Shown: piece by piece, positions 22,100-34,680 of the stretch
Layout of the letters: each line of letters starts with the position of its first letter
How positions within the stretch are numbered: position 1 is the stretch's first letter
NCBI GenBank assembly: GCA_036346405.1
Contig: CM070561.1
Coordinates: 4,962,834-5,026,833 of the forward strand
Reading direction: 5' to 3'
DNA from: Phyllostachys edulis
Taxonomy: Eukaryota > Streptophyta > Magnoliopsida > Poales > Poaceae
DNA: 64,000 bases
Program-made: the position numbers and the translations under genes
The notes under the pieces: model-generated
What the model saw: only the letters and a program-made list of their open reading frames with translations
Told to the model about the DNA's origin: nothing
Database searches by the model: none

Positions 22100-25000
22100 T
22101 GTAATGTCCCAAAATTTGGCTGTTCAAAAATCTTTTGAGTAGTTTAGGTCCCTAGAAAATTTCACCAAATTTATTTTAATTAATAAAGCTTAATTGGGAC
22201 TTTCATAAATCAAAAACCATTTAATATGATTAATCTCAACATCAACTATTATCAAAACTATTTTATTTGGATTCTATGTGCTTGGATATATTTTCTAGAT
22301 TTTTCTAGAATTTTTCCGAGTGCATTTGCTATTTTCTAGTTGCCCTTTGTATTCTCTGCTATTTTCTAAAAAGGAAAACTACTATTAATCTCAAGTTGTC
22401 CTTGTGGGTCAATTGGCTTCGCCCATTCCCGCTTCCTCTTTCCAAATTCGCTCCTCGCCCAACCCTATTCTCCACCACTTGGCCCAAATTTCACCTTTCC
22501 CATGCCGCCGCCCAATCGTCACTTTTTTTTCGCTCGGCCGACCATCTCCTACCGCCACCCCGCCGCTTGTCACAAGACACGCCAGACCGCCTTGCCTCCA
22601 AACCCTATCGCCAAAGACGCCGAGCCCACTTACATCTCGCCGCGCCTAGTGTAAAGCGCGCAGGCGCAACGCGAACCGCCGCCTCCTTACGACGTGTTGC
22701 GGCTTCGATCAAGAACAACGCCGCTTGAATCCGGACGCAAAGACATCGTGACGGGCTATTTAAGGCCCCGTGAACCTCTATCGATGTTCTCGTCCGTGCG
22801 CCTGCCTGCACGCTCGCCACACCTCATCCCGCCTGTCACGATCCTTCTTTCTCCAAAGCCGGCGCGGCGCCTCACTCATACCGACTCGGTGCTCGCCGCC
22901 TTCACCGACACCGTCTCAGGATCACTGTACACCTTTGTCCTAGATCCCGTTCCCAAGATCGATCCCAAGATCGCAGTCATTGCCTCTTTGCGACCCAAAC
23001 CACCGCCGCCATTGAAGCCGCTCCACACCTCCTCCTCGCTGGCCACCGTGAGACCCTCCTCCGCTCCCTCCTTCTCCTCCTCCTACTCGCTGGTTTTACC
23101 GACTTGGACCACTTCGACCGTGGGTTGCTGTCATTGCCGCCAGTGCTGCTCTCTTCGACCCGACACGCCGCTTTGCTTTTCTCATCCTCATGCGGCGTTC
23201 ACGAGTGTAACTCGCTTCCACCCGATCTCGCTGGAGCCGCGAGTTGTTAGCGCCGCCACTCACTGCGGATCCCGCTGAAGTTCGCCACGCCACCACTGCC
23301 GCCATTAACGCCGACCGAGAACGCCATAGACGCCGCCCTCTCGCCATTTCTTCCGTAGGGCCCTACTCTCTCCTCTCTCGAGGTCTTTATAATGATCGGT
23401 GTCCCTGATCCAAATTAGGACCGTGCTTGTGCACTTGTGCCAATAGCATGTCGGCCGCTCACCTACATGGCAGCCACGCTGGTACTGGCCACATACACCA
23501 TGTCACCGCCACAACTTGCCACCTCGGCCAGGCACCATGATGCCACGATAAAATGCACAAGCTTGCCATGCCTAAACCAAAAGCCCAAAACCATGCGGAC
23601 GTCGCCCACCAAGAACCTAGTCTACGACCTATGTACCCCTGTGTCGTCAAGGTTCTATTCTCGTGAACTCACCTCACGCGTGATTCATAAACCCTAGATT
23701 AGTCCTCTCTTACACGCGGTCTCGCATGTCACCAACCTCCAACAAACCCTAGCCCTAAACCTATTCTACCATGAACCTAAACCCTAGATCGTGGACTTGG
23801 TCTATGGACCAATGGCCCACCATCATCTCTTCGTTCCTTTTCGTAAATTTATTTAATTTCAAATTCAATTATCATGTTGGTCCCACATGTCATTCACTAC
23901 CTTTGTTCTCTCTCACTTACCAAGTGGTCCCTACTTGTAAGTCTCCAATTCATTTTGTTTTATTTAATCAAGGAATATTCTCTCGATATTCTTTTTCTCT
24001 CAATTTCATCATTTCATGTGAATCTTTCAAAGCTCATATCTTTTGCATCCAAACTCCGATTGAGTCCATTCAAATTCTTAAATTCATCTAAATTCCAGAT
24101 CTATTTATTTGAGATTATTATTTAATTTTTGGAGTTTGTTTGCTCTCTGTTATTTATTTATTTGGTTTATTTGCTTGTTTGTGAGTAGACGTTGATACTA
24201 CGAGAAGTGCTGATCAAGAAGGAGGTGAAGATCAAGGAAGTAGAAGATTAGAGATTAAATAAGATCATCATTGCTATAGCAAGACAAGTTATACCTTTGA
24301 TCATGTTGAATTCTAATTTTCTAAAACTACTTTAATTCAAATTATTGCATTTACTTTAAGTATTTATTTAAATGCTTTTGTGTGTAGTTATTAATCCCAT
24401 TTGTTATATCCACCTTGTCTATTTGATATGTCATAATCTTTTATCACCCTAGATTGGTTTATTTAGTTGGTAATATCGTAGCATCAACGTGGGTTGGTTA
24501 GATACGAGTAGATTGCTTAGTCATGCCACGAGTCATCATCTCATGTAAGTTGCAATTATCAACTTGACTAAGTGATTATGGAACTATGTGATAAAACTGT
24601 GTGTATTGTGTGCTATTACTCGTTGATGGCATATATTGCACTTAACCAACAGGGTGGGAAAAGATTTGGACTAAGGCAAGTGGTGGATACTGGGTGAACT
24701 GGTGGCTGCGTGAATGGAAATAATAATCTCTGTGTCTTAGTTAGAAATTGGAAGTCTTGCCTGGGTCCATTAAGGACTTAACTTTGTGCGTCATTGAACT
24801 AAGCCTTACTGTACGACCACATGCCTGGTATGGGACATACCTAACTTAGTAAGTTATGAATTCTTGACATTGATTTCTCATGTAGTAGGTTAGGCTGTGT
24901 TGTATGGGTGGAGGTGTGCTACCAAGTAGTTACATCACAAGGCGGTTCGCCGTGTCCCTGTCCAACGGTGTGTGCCGTACCAATCGCTGTGTATGGCTTG

Positions 25001-25817
25001 GTGTGACGGTTTGCAAGCACGCTGGGAGTGTCAATGCTGAGATGAAGTTTCTGAAACGTTTTGTTACGATTGGTGCTAGCTACACTAGTTGTATCGTGTG
25101 GGTAAAGTGTACAAACTCTACAAAGTGTTAATCAATCTATTCGAATAGCCGCGTCCGCGGTCATGGACATGCTTGGGGATTTCACATGAGGGTTAGATTT
25201 TCATAAAACAATTGGGAAGGGAGCTATGTGATTTAAGTCATATGGTTATGTGAATAACTTGTTTAGGCTATGTGTCTTTGTGAACTAAAACTGATAATTT
25301 TTATTGTCTATTTGTTTTGAATTATGCTTTCAATCTATTATTTGTATTCAAATGGCAAATGTTGCATTTTCGCAAAATAACCACGAAGCTATTCCTTTGG
25401 AATAAGCCATCATGTATAATTGCATTTCGTGGTATGGCTTGTGAGTAGGGTTAGGTACTCATGCTTGCTTTAATCAATCAAGCAGAGGTGAAGGAAGCGC
25501 CACCAACAAGGTCTACTTCAAGGGTCGTGGAGAACTAGATCGCACTACCCCAGCCGATTGCCTGTAGGCATATGGATGGGCTTCACTGGGCTACGCCCAC
25601 TCATGCCTTATTTGAGCTTTTCACCTTCTGAGGCATTAATTGTAAGCTTTGACCTTAATTTCTTTACTTTGATATTTATTGTTATTTACCTATTTTTTTA
25701 GTCGTCTTTGTATATGGAAATGATATTTCACTGATGTTGCCACTGTGTGCACTAGCGTGATCCTAGACTAGTGCATTATACACAGAGGGTCTAGAATTAT
25801 ATTTTTGGGTCCCAACA
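22100..25817 (+). mobile_element. Element 'B' 3' LTR (3,718 bp)
   Basis: It starts TGTAATGTCCCAAAA immediately after the polypurine tract and ends GGGTCCCAACA. Tekay-type layout: a GC-rich first part (22400-23360), AATTCATCTAAATTCC, GTGAGTAGACGTTGA, a conserved core (24990-25172) and a tail with CACTGTGTGCACTAGC. The 194-codon frame at 22694-23278 and its neighbours are composition artefacts of the GC-rich part. With no 5' LTR, no TSD can be confirmed. Confidence 0.75.
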
Positions 25818-26690
25818 CCTCCCCTACTTGCTCCCATCCTCTCCTTCACCAACCCATGAACTCGCAGGCGCCTCCTCCAGCTATAAAAACTCGAGAGCTT
25901 TTTATCTCCTTTAGCCTTCCCCAACTTTCTTGTTCTCGTCAGACCTCCTCAGACTTCTTCCTCAGACCTCCTCCTCGACCTCTCTCGCTTGACCTCCTCC
26001 CGAGAGCCTGCCTTAATTCATCTTGTTTCTAACCTTTTCTTTTGGTTCTAGTTTGGTAGTCTTTGGTTTTATTTGGATTTGTTGTATTCATTTGGCTCTT
26101 GTCGCACGTAGATTCTCGTCGCTTAAGAATTTTAGACCCGATTTACCTTGACCAAAGAATCCCAAATCTTCATCTGAGGCAAGTCGAGATCTTTGATCAT
26201 GTCGAACCAGCTTTGTAAAGTTATATTGTTTTATATAAGCATGCATGGCTAATTGTATAAAAATAGTTTTGGGAAATAGCTAAATACCTACTTGACAAGA
26301 TGACTCTTTGAATACTTGTGATTCACATGTTGACATGCACCCTTGGACACCATAGGGTGGGTAATTTTAGTTGGACATCCTTGTGATACCAACATGGGCA
26401 CGATATCGCTTAGACCCATTTAGTTATGCGATATCTCTCGATCACATTATTCAATGATGTTGAACTTGACTTAATGATATATGGAATTGTGGCGCGGCCA
26501 CTATTGCTAAAAGATGTTGTGCCATGGCCAGGGTGGTCATTTGGCCGAGTTGAAACCAAAAAATGATTTTACTCAAGTAGTGGTCGCGCAAAGAAGGGGA
26601 GAATTTTGAGATTTGGTTGTCTCACCGAGTAGTCCCTAATGACTTAACCTTGTAAGCCATTAATCTGGACCTTTCCATGCAACCACATGT
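25818..26690 (+). mobile_element. Tekay-type LTR 'T1', middle part
   Basis: LTR sequence resumes after element B. It has CTATAAAAACTCGAG (TATA-like, about 25881), CAGACCTCC blocks (25939-25995) and GCGTAGATTCTCGTC-like leader text, and stops at the TGT target site of the CACTA (26688-26690). The phrase AACCACATGTC..CAGGATGGGG reads straight through if the CACTA is ignored. Confidence 0.7.
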
Positions 26691-26699
26691 CACTACTAC

Positions 26700-27110
26700 A
26701 GAAGACACATCACAGATTGTTCGAATCGTTATCACGCATTTGCTTCAAACCGCTCGTAGTTTGTTGGTCTGCGGATAACAGTCTGTTATCACAGACGGAA
26801 ACCGCCTGTGATACACAATATCACGCATTTGCGGTTTTAGTGAAGTGTAGTATCACGCATTTGCTTCGACGAAAAACCGTCAGGATCCGCGAATATCATG
26901 CATTTGCTGTCAATAAAACCGTCGCGATCTGTTAATATCACGCACGGTTTGTTTTATAACCGCTCGTGATATTTTTATCACGCACGGTTTGTTTTTATAA
27001 CCGTCAGGATATTTCAGATCACGCACGGTTTCGCAGAAACCGCTCAGGATATTTGCCTTCACTGCACGGTTTTAACAAAAACCGCTCGTGATAGCTCATA
27101 CCCCGACCAT
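26700..27110. repeat. CACTA left subterminal repeats
   Basis: The motif ATCACGCA(C/T)(G/T)GTTT, paired with AACCGCTCGTGATA in inverted orientation, recurs about eight times. The same motifs occur at the right end (40990-41400) and at 57000-57420. In En/Spm such subterminal repeats bind the small transposon protein TNPA; this role is inferred by analogy. Confidence 0.8.
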
Positions 27111-28040
27111 ATTTTTGTTATTTTTCCGCTAGCCTCAGAATTGCTAGCCATGCCCTCTGAAAACAAGCATGCACAAAAACAGATTCAAGCATGCACAAAA
27201 CAGATTCATCAAAGATAATCAATTGTTGACAACTCAAAGTGATCATTACTCAAAATAAATTACAAAAGATCACATTTGTTCAAGTATTGTCGCTATAGTT
27301 ACAACCGGATTACAATTGTTTACGCTGAGAGGTGTCGGCGGGTGATGTTTCGGTTCATGACGGAGTGAAACTCTCCGTTGTCGTTAATGATTTCGTGTTG
27401 ATAAAGGTGCAGAGCTTCCTCGAATGTCCTTGATCTTTTCCGCAACGAGTGAATCACATTGTAAATTCAAGACCTGCCGCTACCAAGAGTAAAGTGGTAA
27501 GCTATATATATTTAAATTTATAATTAGGAAATAATTATTTTGAGATTGACAAACCTCGTGATCCTTCTTCCTAGCTCTAAGGATTAGCTGATATGATAGC
27601 GCACGAGATTGCACATAACTCATCATCTTTTGTCGCGCATAATCGCAAAAATAGAATTACATATATAGGTATAGTCATCGAGACGTGTTATTATGAAGTA
27701 TGATATAGGATTATCGTGTTGTAAAGCGCATCAAAAATCTATCCTGTGTTAGTTGGGCGCTTTTTCCATTGTATATTCCTTTGTTGGCAACATAATTGAT
27801 TAACCACCCACATGATTCAAAAAGTTATCCTCGCCATTTCAAACTAATGAAGACTACAATAGAGTTATGTAAGGAGGAAATGAGCATACCTCTCGAGTAT
27901 TCCTCTTAGAACGCAAGTCATGCTTGTTGCGGTTTAGGGAATCAAGGTATATCACATGGTTCCTCTTGGGTATAATAACTAAACGGATCTAGTGGTACCT
28001 ACTCATGTATGTCGCTATAGTCATTAAACCTAAGTTCGTG
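27110..28040. other. CACTA non-coding left arm
   Basis: This is mostly AT-rich DNA between the subterminal repeats and the peptidase-like gene. It contains a partial duplication (AAGCATGCACAAAA, 27164-27205). No open frame with a recognisable domain is present. It is probably the 3' region of the minus-strand gene. Confidence 0.5.
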
Positions 28041-28700
28041 TCATGATAAAGTACAAATGAAATTTGTATAGCAAGTAGTGACACTTACCCCTCGTTGTAG
28101 GGCACCACTATGTACTTCATGTTCGTTCGACGAAGCAATGACCTCGTTATGTATTTCTACTAAGAACGAGTCTTCTTGGATGGTTTGCAACGATACCACA
28201 TGTGGGTCGAGGAAACCCACCGTTCTTTCCATTCCCGACATTTTTCAAAGATGTATCTATACATAAGCAATGAGTTGTGATATTTATCGGTATTACATGA
28301 ATGTAGAACTTGATTGTATGCGACTTACGCAAAGGTCCAACATCGTAGAAGCGTAGACGCCGAGGCCAATGAGGTTGAATAGGTCATATAAGTTGTTGAA
28401 GCCCACGACGGAAGTACCTCTTCCCGCTGAAGAAATGCTTCTCCTCATATCTCAAGGTGATTCCGCACTGCACCCCTTCTTTGGGTCTTTCCAAGTACTG
28501 CATGCAAAGCCCGATAGCATATCCGGCAGACACATCAGATCGGAGCACAACGGTTTTCCGATGATGTAGTTCCGTATCGCGGACTTCCCGGACTTGGGAG
28601 GCGCCTTAACGCTCGCTGATTTTGATTTGGCCTTAGCGATTGGCAGCGCTTTTTTGTTAGACAACTCAGAACCGACACGCCAAGACGCTTTTGTTGTTCC
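28041..28700 (-). pseudogene. CACTA second gene, C-terminal Ulp1/C48-peptidase-like part
   Basis: Minus-strand frames show GKPLCSDLMCLPDMLSGF and KHFFSGKRYF upstream of VGFLDPHVVSLQTIQ and EDSFLVE, the characteristic order in the Ulp1-like C-terminal region of grass CACTA second-ORF proteins. The catalytic His-Asp-Cys set cannot be shown intact and several frame changes are needed. The N-terminal half of the gene lies at 33238-34680, beyond the nested solo LTR T2, which inserted at TGTGT. Confidence 0.6.
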
Positions 28701-31574
28701 TTCCTGCCTTCTCCATGGGAATCAAGAGGTGGCCTCTCGAGGCGAAACATGAGGTGGAGTCATCAAGGGTCCTGCTGAGAGGAATGGTTGTGTTGTGACG
28801 CCCCACCCTTGTGATGCACCGAGGTCCCGGAGGACCATTTTTTTGCGCCATGAGCCACCACGGAGAGAAGTGGCAAGATCCGCACGGTAGTACTCCCGAG
28901 GAGGTCTCGCCAGACCTCCCAGAGGTCTTCAGACCTCCTCGAGGTCTTGGCTCGCCATCGACCTCCCCAGAGGTCTTCAAGTCCTCCCGAGGTCTGGGCC
29001 TGCAACCCCCAGAGCACCTCCAGTACATCACAAGAGAGGTCCGGACAGACCTCCTGTGTTAAGTCCCGAGGACATCCCGGGAGGTCCCGCCTGCAGCATC
29101 CGAGCTAGTCCTGTGACAACAGAGCTAGCTCACACAAGAACACAAGCTAATATCACATCCACGAGGTCAAACAAAGATGAAGGCATAAATTGCTTTATAT
29201 AACAGACCTTATGGTCAAGCTTGTTAACAAGAGGTCTCGCCATCGAGGGCTTACAAAACCAAAGAAGGACTTACAAAACAAAGAACAAGGAGCTCTAAGG
29301 CTCCAACACCAAAAATCGAGCATGTGCCCATCCAACAAGCACCACAGTCATGTTCCGGGTGGAGGACGCCCTAGGTGCATTAGTCGTCAAGAACTCCTCC
29401 TCAAAGAGGTCTCAGATCGCCTCTACACTTGATCATCTTCATAACTGCTGACATAGTAGCTTAAGCCATGAGTACCTTTGAATGTACTCAAGAAGTCACA
29501 GAGAGCAAATATGCAACAATAATCATGCAAGGGCTTACCAATTGAGAGTCAGATGGTTAGTTTTATGCAGCAGCGATTTGGACAATAATAGCAATAATAG
29601 ATTGAAAAGCAAAGAAGGCAAAACAATAGTACATAATACATTTGATGAAGAAATGTGGAGGAGCACCAACTCACATCCACAACAACAATGGGGAAGGTCC
29701 TGTCACACCAGGCTGTGTCTCACCCAAAACCTCTCTAGAGCACCCACTCCAGAGGTCCGAACCAACCCCGACCACCACCCGAGCCAACCCTCGACCCCTC
29801 CGAGCGCCAAGGTCTCTTCGAGACAAAGCCAAGGCATCTCGCCGAGGTGTCCAAAGGGCACAAGTTTTAAAACAACTACCCCTTGCACCATTTTCATCGA
29901 AAGCATGTCCATAACCAAGGACTTGGCTATTCAATAGATGTTTTTCACTCGCAGAGGTGTACAACTTTACCCACAATCCACGACTTCTCTAGCGGATCGT
30001 TCCGGCCACCCTTGCTCACTTCCTAAGGTGAGCATTTCAGAGAGCAAAGCAAGGCCTTTACAAAGCTTTGAAATGACCTGAGCTGCCCGCTAAGTTTCGC
30101 AATCCCCTTTGGTCTAGAAGTCCGGCCTGGTTCATGGGTGCCCTCTTGCGCCAACGAATCACACGCCCACCACAACAGCCCCAAGCCATCCCATTGCTAA
30201 ATATTCATTTCTGCACTATTCCTATAAATGATCTTGTGGTTGCACTGCTTGGCCCAGCTCAATGCATACACAAAGTGAAGTCCTTAATTGTGCTAAGGCA
30301 AGACTTCACAACCCAAGGTGCACAAAGACCCACTACTCACTCCCCTACCTTCTTGCCTCAAAGAATCAATTTGTATTAACCCATGCCAAAAGACCACCCA
30401 TTTTGGCACAACAATTTAACCAAGTGGTCTCACACTATAGTCAACACAGCCTTAGGCATCCCCGCCATAGTTGCTCAACAAAGGCACCAACCACACATTT
30501 CATAAGTCATTAGTCAAGATTATTATAGATGAAGCATGATACGATCGAACCACGCTTAAGCAAGGCTATAAAGACCTACGCCCCCAAAGTTGGCAAATAA
30601 CAAAGAACACTAACTAAATAAATATCCACCTTAAGGTTCACAAGGAGAACATGACAACATGATAGGGACAAAGTATGAAGGAGGCATACAAAAAGTAGGC
30701 AAGTAACTACATACCCAAACCATTTTCAGATAAACATAGCCATGCATGATAAAGTAAAACCAAATACATTTATGAAACTAGGTTCAAAATGATCAAAAGG
30801 AGGTCTCGGGGCTTGCCTTGGTCAAGCAAAGGAGAGCCTTCAAGAGAAAGAGTCGGGTCCAAGATCTCCTCGAACTCGTGATCTACACGTCGCAAGAAAA
30901 CCAAATAAGCAAAACCAAGACTAGGCCAAAGAACTTAAACAAAACTCAACCAAACCAGATAAACAAAGTGCTCAGACAACTAGGGAGGTCCGAAGAAGGA
31001 GGGTGGTCTCTAAGCAAAGACCAACAAAAACCGCGAGGAAGCTTTTTCCAAGGACGATGCCAACACTTGCGGCCACTTGGTGAAGCTCCCGAGCACAAGC
31101 CAGAGCTTAACAAGGCAGAGCAAGGTGGGCAAATGAGCAAAAGGTTACAAGGGTTTGCCCACCCAGCTATATATAGCCGAGTTGGGGGAGTGCACCAAGA
31201 AAGAGGTTGAGACGTGTTACAATCGGGTGGTTAGGCCAGACTTGCCTTAAAAGAATTAAAATAGCATTTCAGATGTGATCGATTTAATGTGACCCGACAC
31301 CTATTAAATGCGCATGTAGTTCTCGAGGCAAGAGCAATAATTACAAGGTGGAGAGAGGCTGCAAGTGGGGCTACCAAAAGGGTGCACCTGTCAAAGAGGT
31401 GGCCCCCGCCAAGGATCATCTCCGCCAAAGACCACTGTGGAGGTCTCCGGGCAAGAGGTCCAAGACACTCAGAGGGGAGGTCTCGACAGAGGTCCAAGGA
31501 CTCAAGACGAGGTCCCGGACAAGAGGTCCTCAAAGCTCACAACGAGGAGGTCTCGGCACTCGTGACTGCACAAG

Positions 31575-31915
31575 GGAGGTCCAAGGGTCAAGATCTCAAA
31601 GGGAGGACCTCAACGGTCCAGATCAGGGTGCAGGGAGGTCCCGACGAGTAGATCTCCAAAAGGAGATCTAACGGCCAAGATCTCAAAGGGAAGGACCTCA
31701 ACGGTCCAGATCAAAGGGTGCATGGGAGGTCCTGATGAGTAGATCTCCAAAAGGGAGATCTAACGGTCAAGATCTCAAAGGGAAGGATCTCAACGGCCGA
31801 GATCAAAGGGTGCAGGGGAGGTCCCGACGAGTAGATCTCCAAAAGGGAGATCTAACCAAGATCTCAATGGGAAGGACCTCAACGGTCCAGATCAAAGGGT
31901 GCAGGAGGTCCCGAC
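31575..31915. repeat. Tandem repeat, unit 91-92 bp, about 3.5 copies, inside T2
   Basis: The phrase GATCTCCAAAA..GGAGATCTAAC starts at 31651, 31742 and 31834. Each unit continues with AAGATCTCAAAGGGAAGGA, CTCAACGGTCCAGATC and GGAGGTCCCGACGAGTA. A partial copy precedes them. Confidence 0.85.
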
Positions 31916-32401
31916 CAACAGGATATTCTCGATTTAGGAGGGTGGTCTTAAAAGACCAAAGAAGGACCAAGGAGGTGGTCCTTGCAAAAACAACTAGGAG
32001 AGGTCCCTGGGGAACAAAGGAAAACGTGCAAGCAGAAAGGTAGAGTCGCTCGATTGAATCAAGCACGAAGGAAATGAACGCTCGGACCGCCCAAACGCAT
32101 TTCGCAGCTTGAGCCGCCGATCCAGATCAAATGGTGCAAACAAAGGGCCGTCAACCGAGCTAACAGATCAACGGACTAGGCCGTCTCGATGATCGGACGG
32201 TCAGAGGGTAAGGACGCTCGACAAAGCTAATGTGCCCTTAGATCGGGCCATCCGAACCGTGACGGACGGTCCTAAGGTAACGAAGGCAAAGCCTCAAGCG
32301 TACATGACCACAAGAGTCAAAGATGGGTCCAAGCGCTTAAGGAGGTCTTGACCTAAGGAGGTCTGAACCTTTAGATCCAACTAAGGAGGACTGATCGCTA
32401 A

Positions 32402-32803
32402 GATCTCCGAGGAGGAGGTCCTAACGGCCAGATCTCAACAAGGGGAGGTCTGCGGCTAGGATCTCCAAAGCGGAGGTCCTAATAGCCGATCTCAACAAGG
32501 GAGGTCTCAGGCGGCTAGGATCTCCAAAGAGGAGGTCCTAATGGCCAGATCTCAACAAGGGGAGGTCTGGGCGGCTAGGATCTCCAAAGAGGAGGTCCTA
32601 ACGCCAGATTCAACAAGGGGAGGTCTGCGGCTAGGATCTCCAAAGAGGAGGTCCTAACGGCCAGATCTCAACAAGGGAGGTCTGTGCGGCTAGGATCTCC
32701 AAAGAGGAGGTCCTAACGGCCAGATCTCAACAAGGAGAGGTCTGTGCGGCTAGGATCTCCAAAGAGTAGGTCCTAACGGCCAGATCTCAACAAGGGGAGG
32801 TCC
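32402..32803. repeat. Tandem repeat, unit 56-60 bp, seven copies, inside T2
   Basis: The phrase ATCTCCAAAGAGGAGGTCCT recurs at about 32402, 32461, 32520, 32580, 32636, 32695 and 32755. Each unit reads GGAGGTCCTAACGGCCAG, ATCTCAACAAGGGGAGGTC, TGCGGCTAGG. Copies are highly similar, which suggests recent expansion. Confidence 0.92.
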
Positions 32804-33237
32804 AAAAGGAGCAAAGCCAAGCGTGGCTTGGAGAGACCAAAGAGGTTTTGAAACACAAACCTGAGCTGGGTCTTTAACAGGAAGACCCGAAGCACGGGAG
32901 AGGTCCGAACAGAGGGAAAGAGAGAGAGAGAGAGAGAGAGGTCTAGATCTCAAAGAGATTCAAACCAACAAAGGAAGTTAAAAGAGAAGAGACAAACCAG
33001 GCACACAGAGAGGCTTTGAGAACCAATGTACCCAAGGGCAAAGAAAGACACAACAGAGAGCCACAACCGTGTGAAGGAACACCAACAAAGAGCTTAGTTA
33101 AGGTTTGATTAATTCTAGTTGAACTCTCCAAATTTTCAAAATATCAAGTTAAGCTTTGGATTCTCAATAAAGCCACATGGTTACTTTTATTTTGAAAACT
33201 TGGCAAGAACTTAAGGGAAATAGGACGTTACATGTGT

Positions 33238-34680
33238 CCAGATCAGCAAGATCGCTGGGTCCAGGGTGATGTCCTTCTTGGGCCACTGGATAAAAGAGTG
33301 GGCGGCATCCCCTAGTGTTATGATCTCTTCGTCGGGCGATCTTCACGGGACGGCTCGGAAATTGACATGTACCATATCCACTGACCTTGGCGAACTCCCC
33401 GCTGCCAACCGGGCACCGTGGTCAAGATCGCCCTTCCTCGTATGGATACACCATCCCTCAAGCAGACCTCAATACAAAAGGACCCATCCATCCTCACTTG
33501 GAGCTTGCACCTACGCGTCGGCTCCTATAAAATGATACGCAATTAGCTAAGGCGCCCTATAGGTCTATCTTTGGTCCATTCCATAGATATACGCTACCTT
33601 GATGTCGCTTCTATCGTAATCGGATGTCGCTCTATTCCAGAATCGACGTCGCCATGTTCAGAATTATCGCGCAGACGCGACGCCATTCGACGCCGAGGAG
33701 GACCGCCTCCCGATTAATGGGGCGGCTTATGCATCACCGCTCAGAGTATCTCCATTTGACCATGTAATGTCGCTATCTTTTCTTCAAATTTGTTAGTAAT
33801 CATCTCACTAACCGGGTCGTCGTTTCGCCTTGGATCTCTTCCTACTCCTATACGCAAAGAGTTGTCCGCGAATCCATGACTCCAAGGCACGTTAACCCCA
33901 AGGCCTCGCAGGCGCACTCCAGTGTGCTCCTTGTTTCCCAAGGTCGAGATAGTATATCCTTCTCCTCGCTCTGCATGGAAGGAGCCTTGGGAAGCTTGGG
34001 CGATCAAGTTACTGCCGCAAGAGGTCATCATGTTATTATAGACACTATGAAGTTATGGACTTATTAACTAGGTAGTTCGACATATTTACCACATGTTGGG
34101 ACACTTTCCGTCTGCCGGGTTTGTGAAAGAGATGTTGCCCAAAGACGAGACTTTGCCCTCGCTTTTAACCAAATTTTAGGGAACGGGTCCTGTGATATCG
34201 AGAAATGGCCCGGTTGAGTTCGCTCCTCCTCCCGCCCATGCCTCGTATTACTCGCGTGCCAGTGATGCCGAGTCTGGTATGGTGAGTGTTTCGTGTCCTG
34301 GAGAGCTTTGTGCGCGCACTTTGCTCCTTAAATTCGGCCGTCGCTGCTTATAGCCACAAAGGTGTCCCATGCTTCCCTGCCATCAAGAATCTATCATGGA
34401 AGGGCGCCTCGACCTGTTCACGCACTTCGTGACAAGAATGCTCTTGAAGGTCCTCCACGATTTATCCATCGTGAGCATCGCCGTCCGTCGACGCTGCGCT
34501 ATGTCTCGCTTCGAATAGTGAACTTCTCTGAAAGTTCTGTCCACAAGACACCTTTCGCTTTCTTTCGTTAGGTCCTTCCACCTTGGTGTGGTGATGGGGA
34601 CCCGCTCTTCCAAGTATCCCGCAGATGGTCCGAATCTCGCCACGATCTCTTGGGACTCAGAGGACCCCAAAGTCACCGAC
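33238..34680 (-). pseudogene. CACTA second gene, Transposase_24-like and DUF8039-like part
   Basis: Minus strand, from upstream to downstream: 34676-34383 (QEIVARFGPSAGYLEERVPI, then RTFREVHYS, RRRTAMLTMDKSWRTFKS), 34031-33741 (STLGNKEHTGVRLRGLG, VPWSHGF, then a coiled-coil-like KFEEKIATLHGQMEIL), and near 33340-33240 a frame reading IITLGDAAHSFIQWPKKDI. The STLGNKEH..R.RG motif is typical of the plant Ptta/En-Spm Transposase_24 family, and the last segment resembles the DUF8039 region that often follows it. Frameshifts separate the parts. The C48-like end is at 28041-28700. Confidence 0.65.

Larger units (their letters stand above)
28794..33232 (-). mobile_element. Tekay-type solo LTR 'T2', 4,439 bp, TSD TGTGT
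   Basis: On the minus strand it starts TGTAACGTCCTATTTCCC and ends GGGGCGTCACA. The 5-bp duplication TGTGT lies on both sides (28789-28793 and 33233-33237). It is rich in GGAGGTC blocks, holds two tandem arrays (31575-31915 and 32402-32803), a (GA)n run (32919-32941), and the conserved Tekay core in reverse (about 29880-30075). It splits the CACTA second gene. No internal sequence is left, so it is a solo LTR. The open frames in it are shadows of the repeats. Confidence 0.9.

Noticed and set aside
22694..23278. Open frame of 194 codons
   Set aside because: It lies in the GC-rich first part of LTR B, is Ser/Pro/Arg-rich, and lacks any recognisable domain.
31289..32043. Several 100-120 codon frames
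   Set aside because: They are created by tandem repeats within LTR T2 and have repeat-periodic composition.
32402..32803. CRISPR-like regular repeats
   Set aside because: Units are head-to-tail without unique spacers, sit inside a plant LTR, and no cas genes exist nearby.
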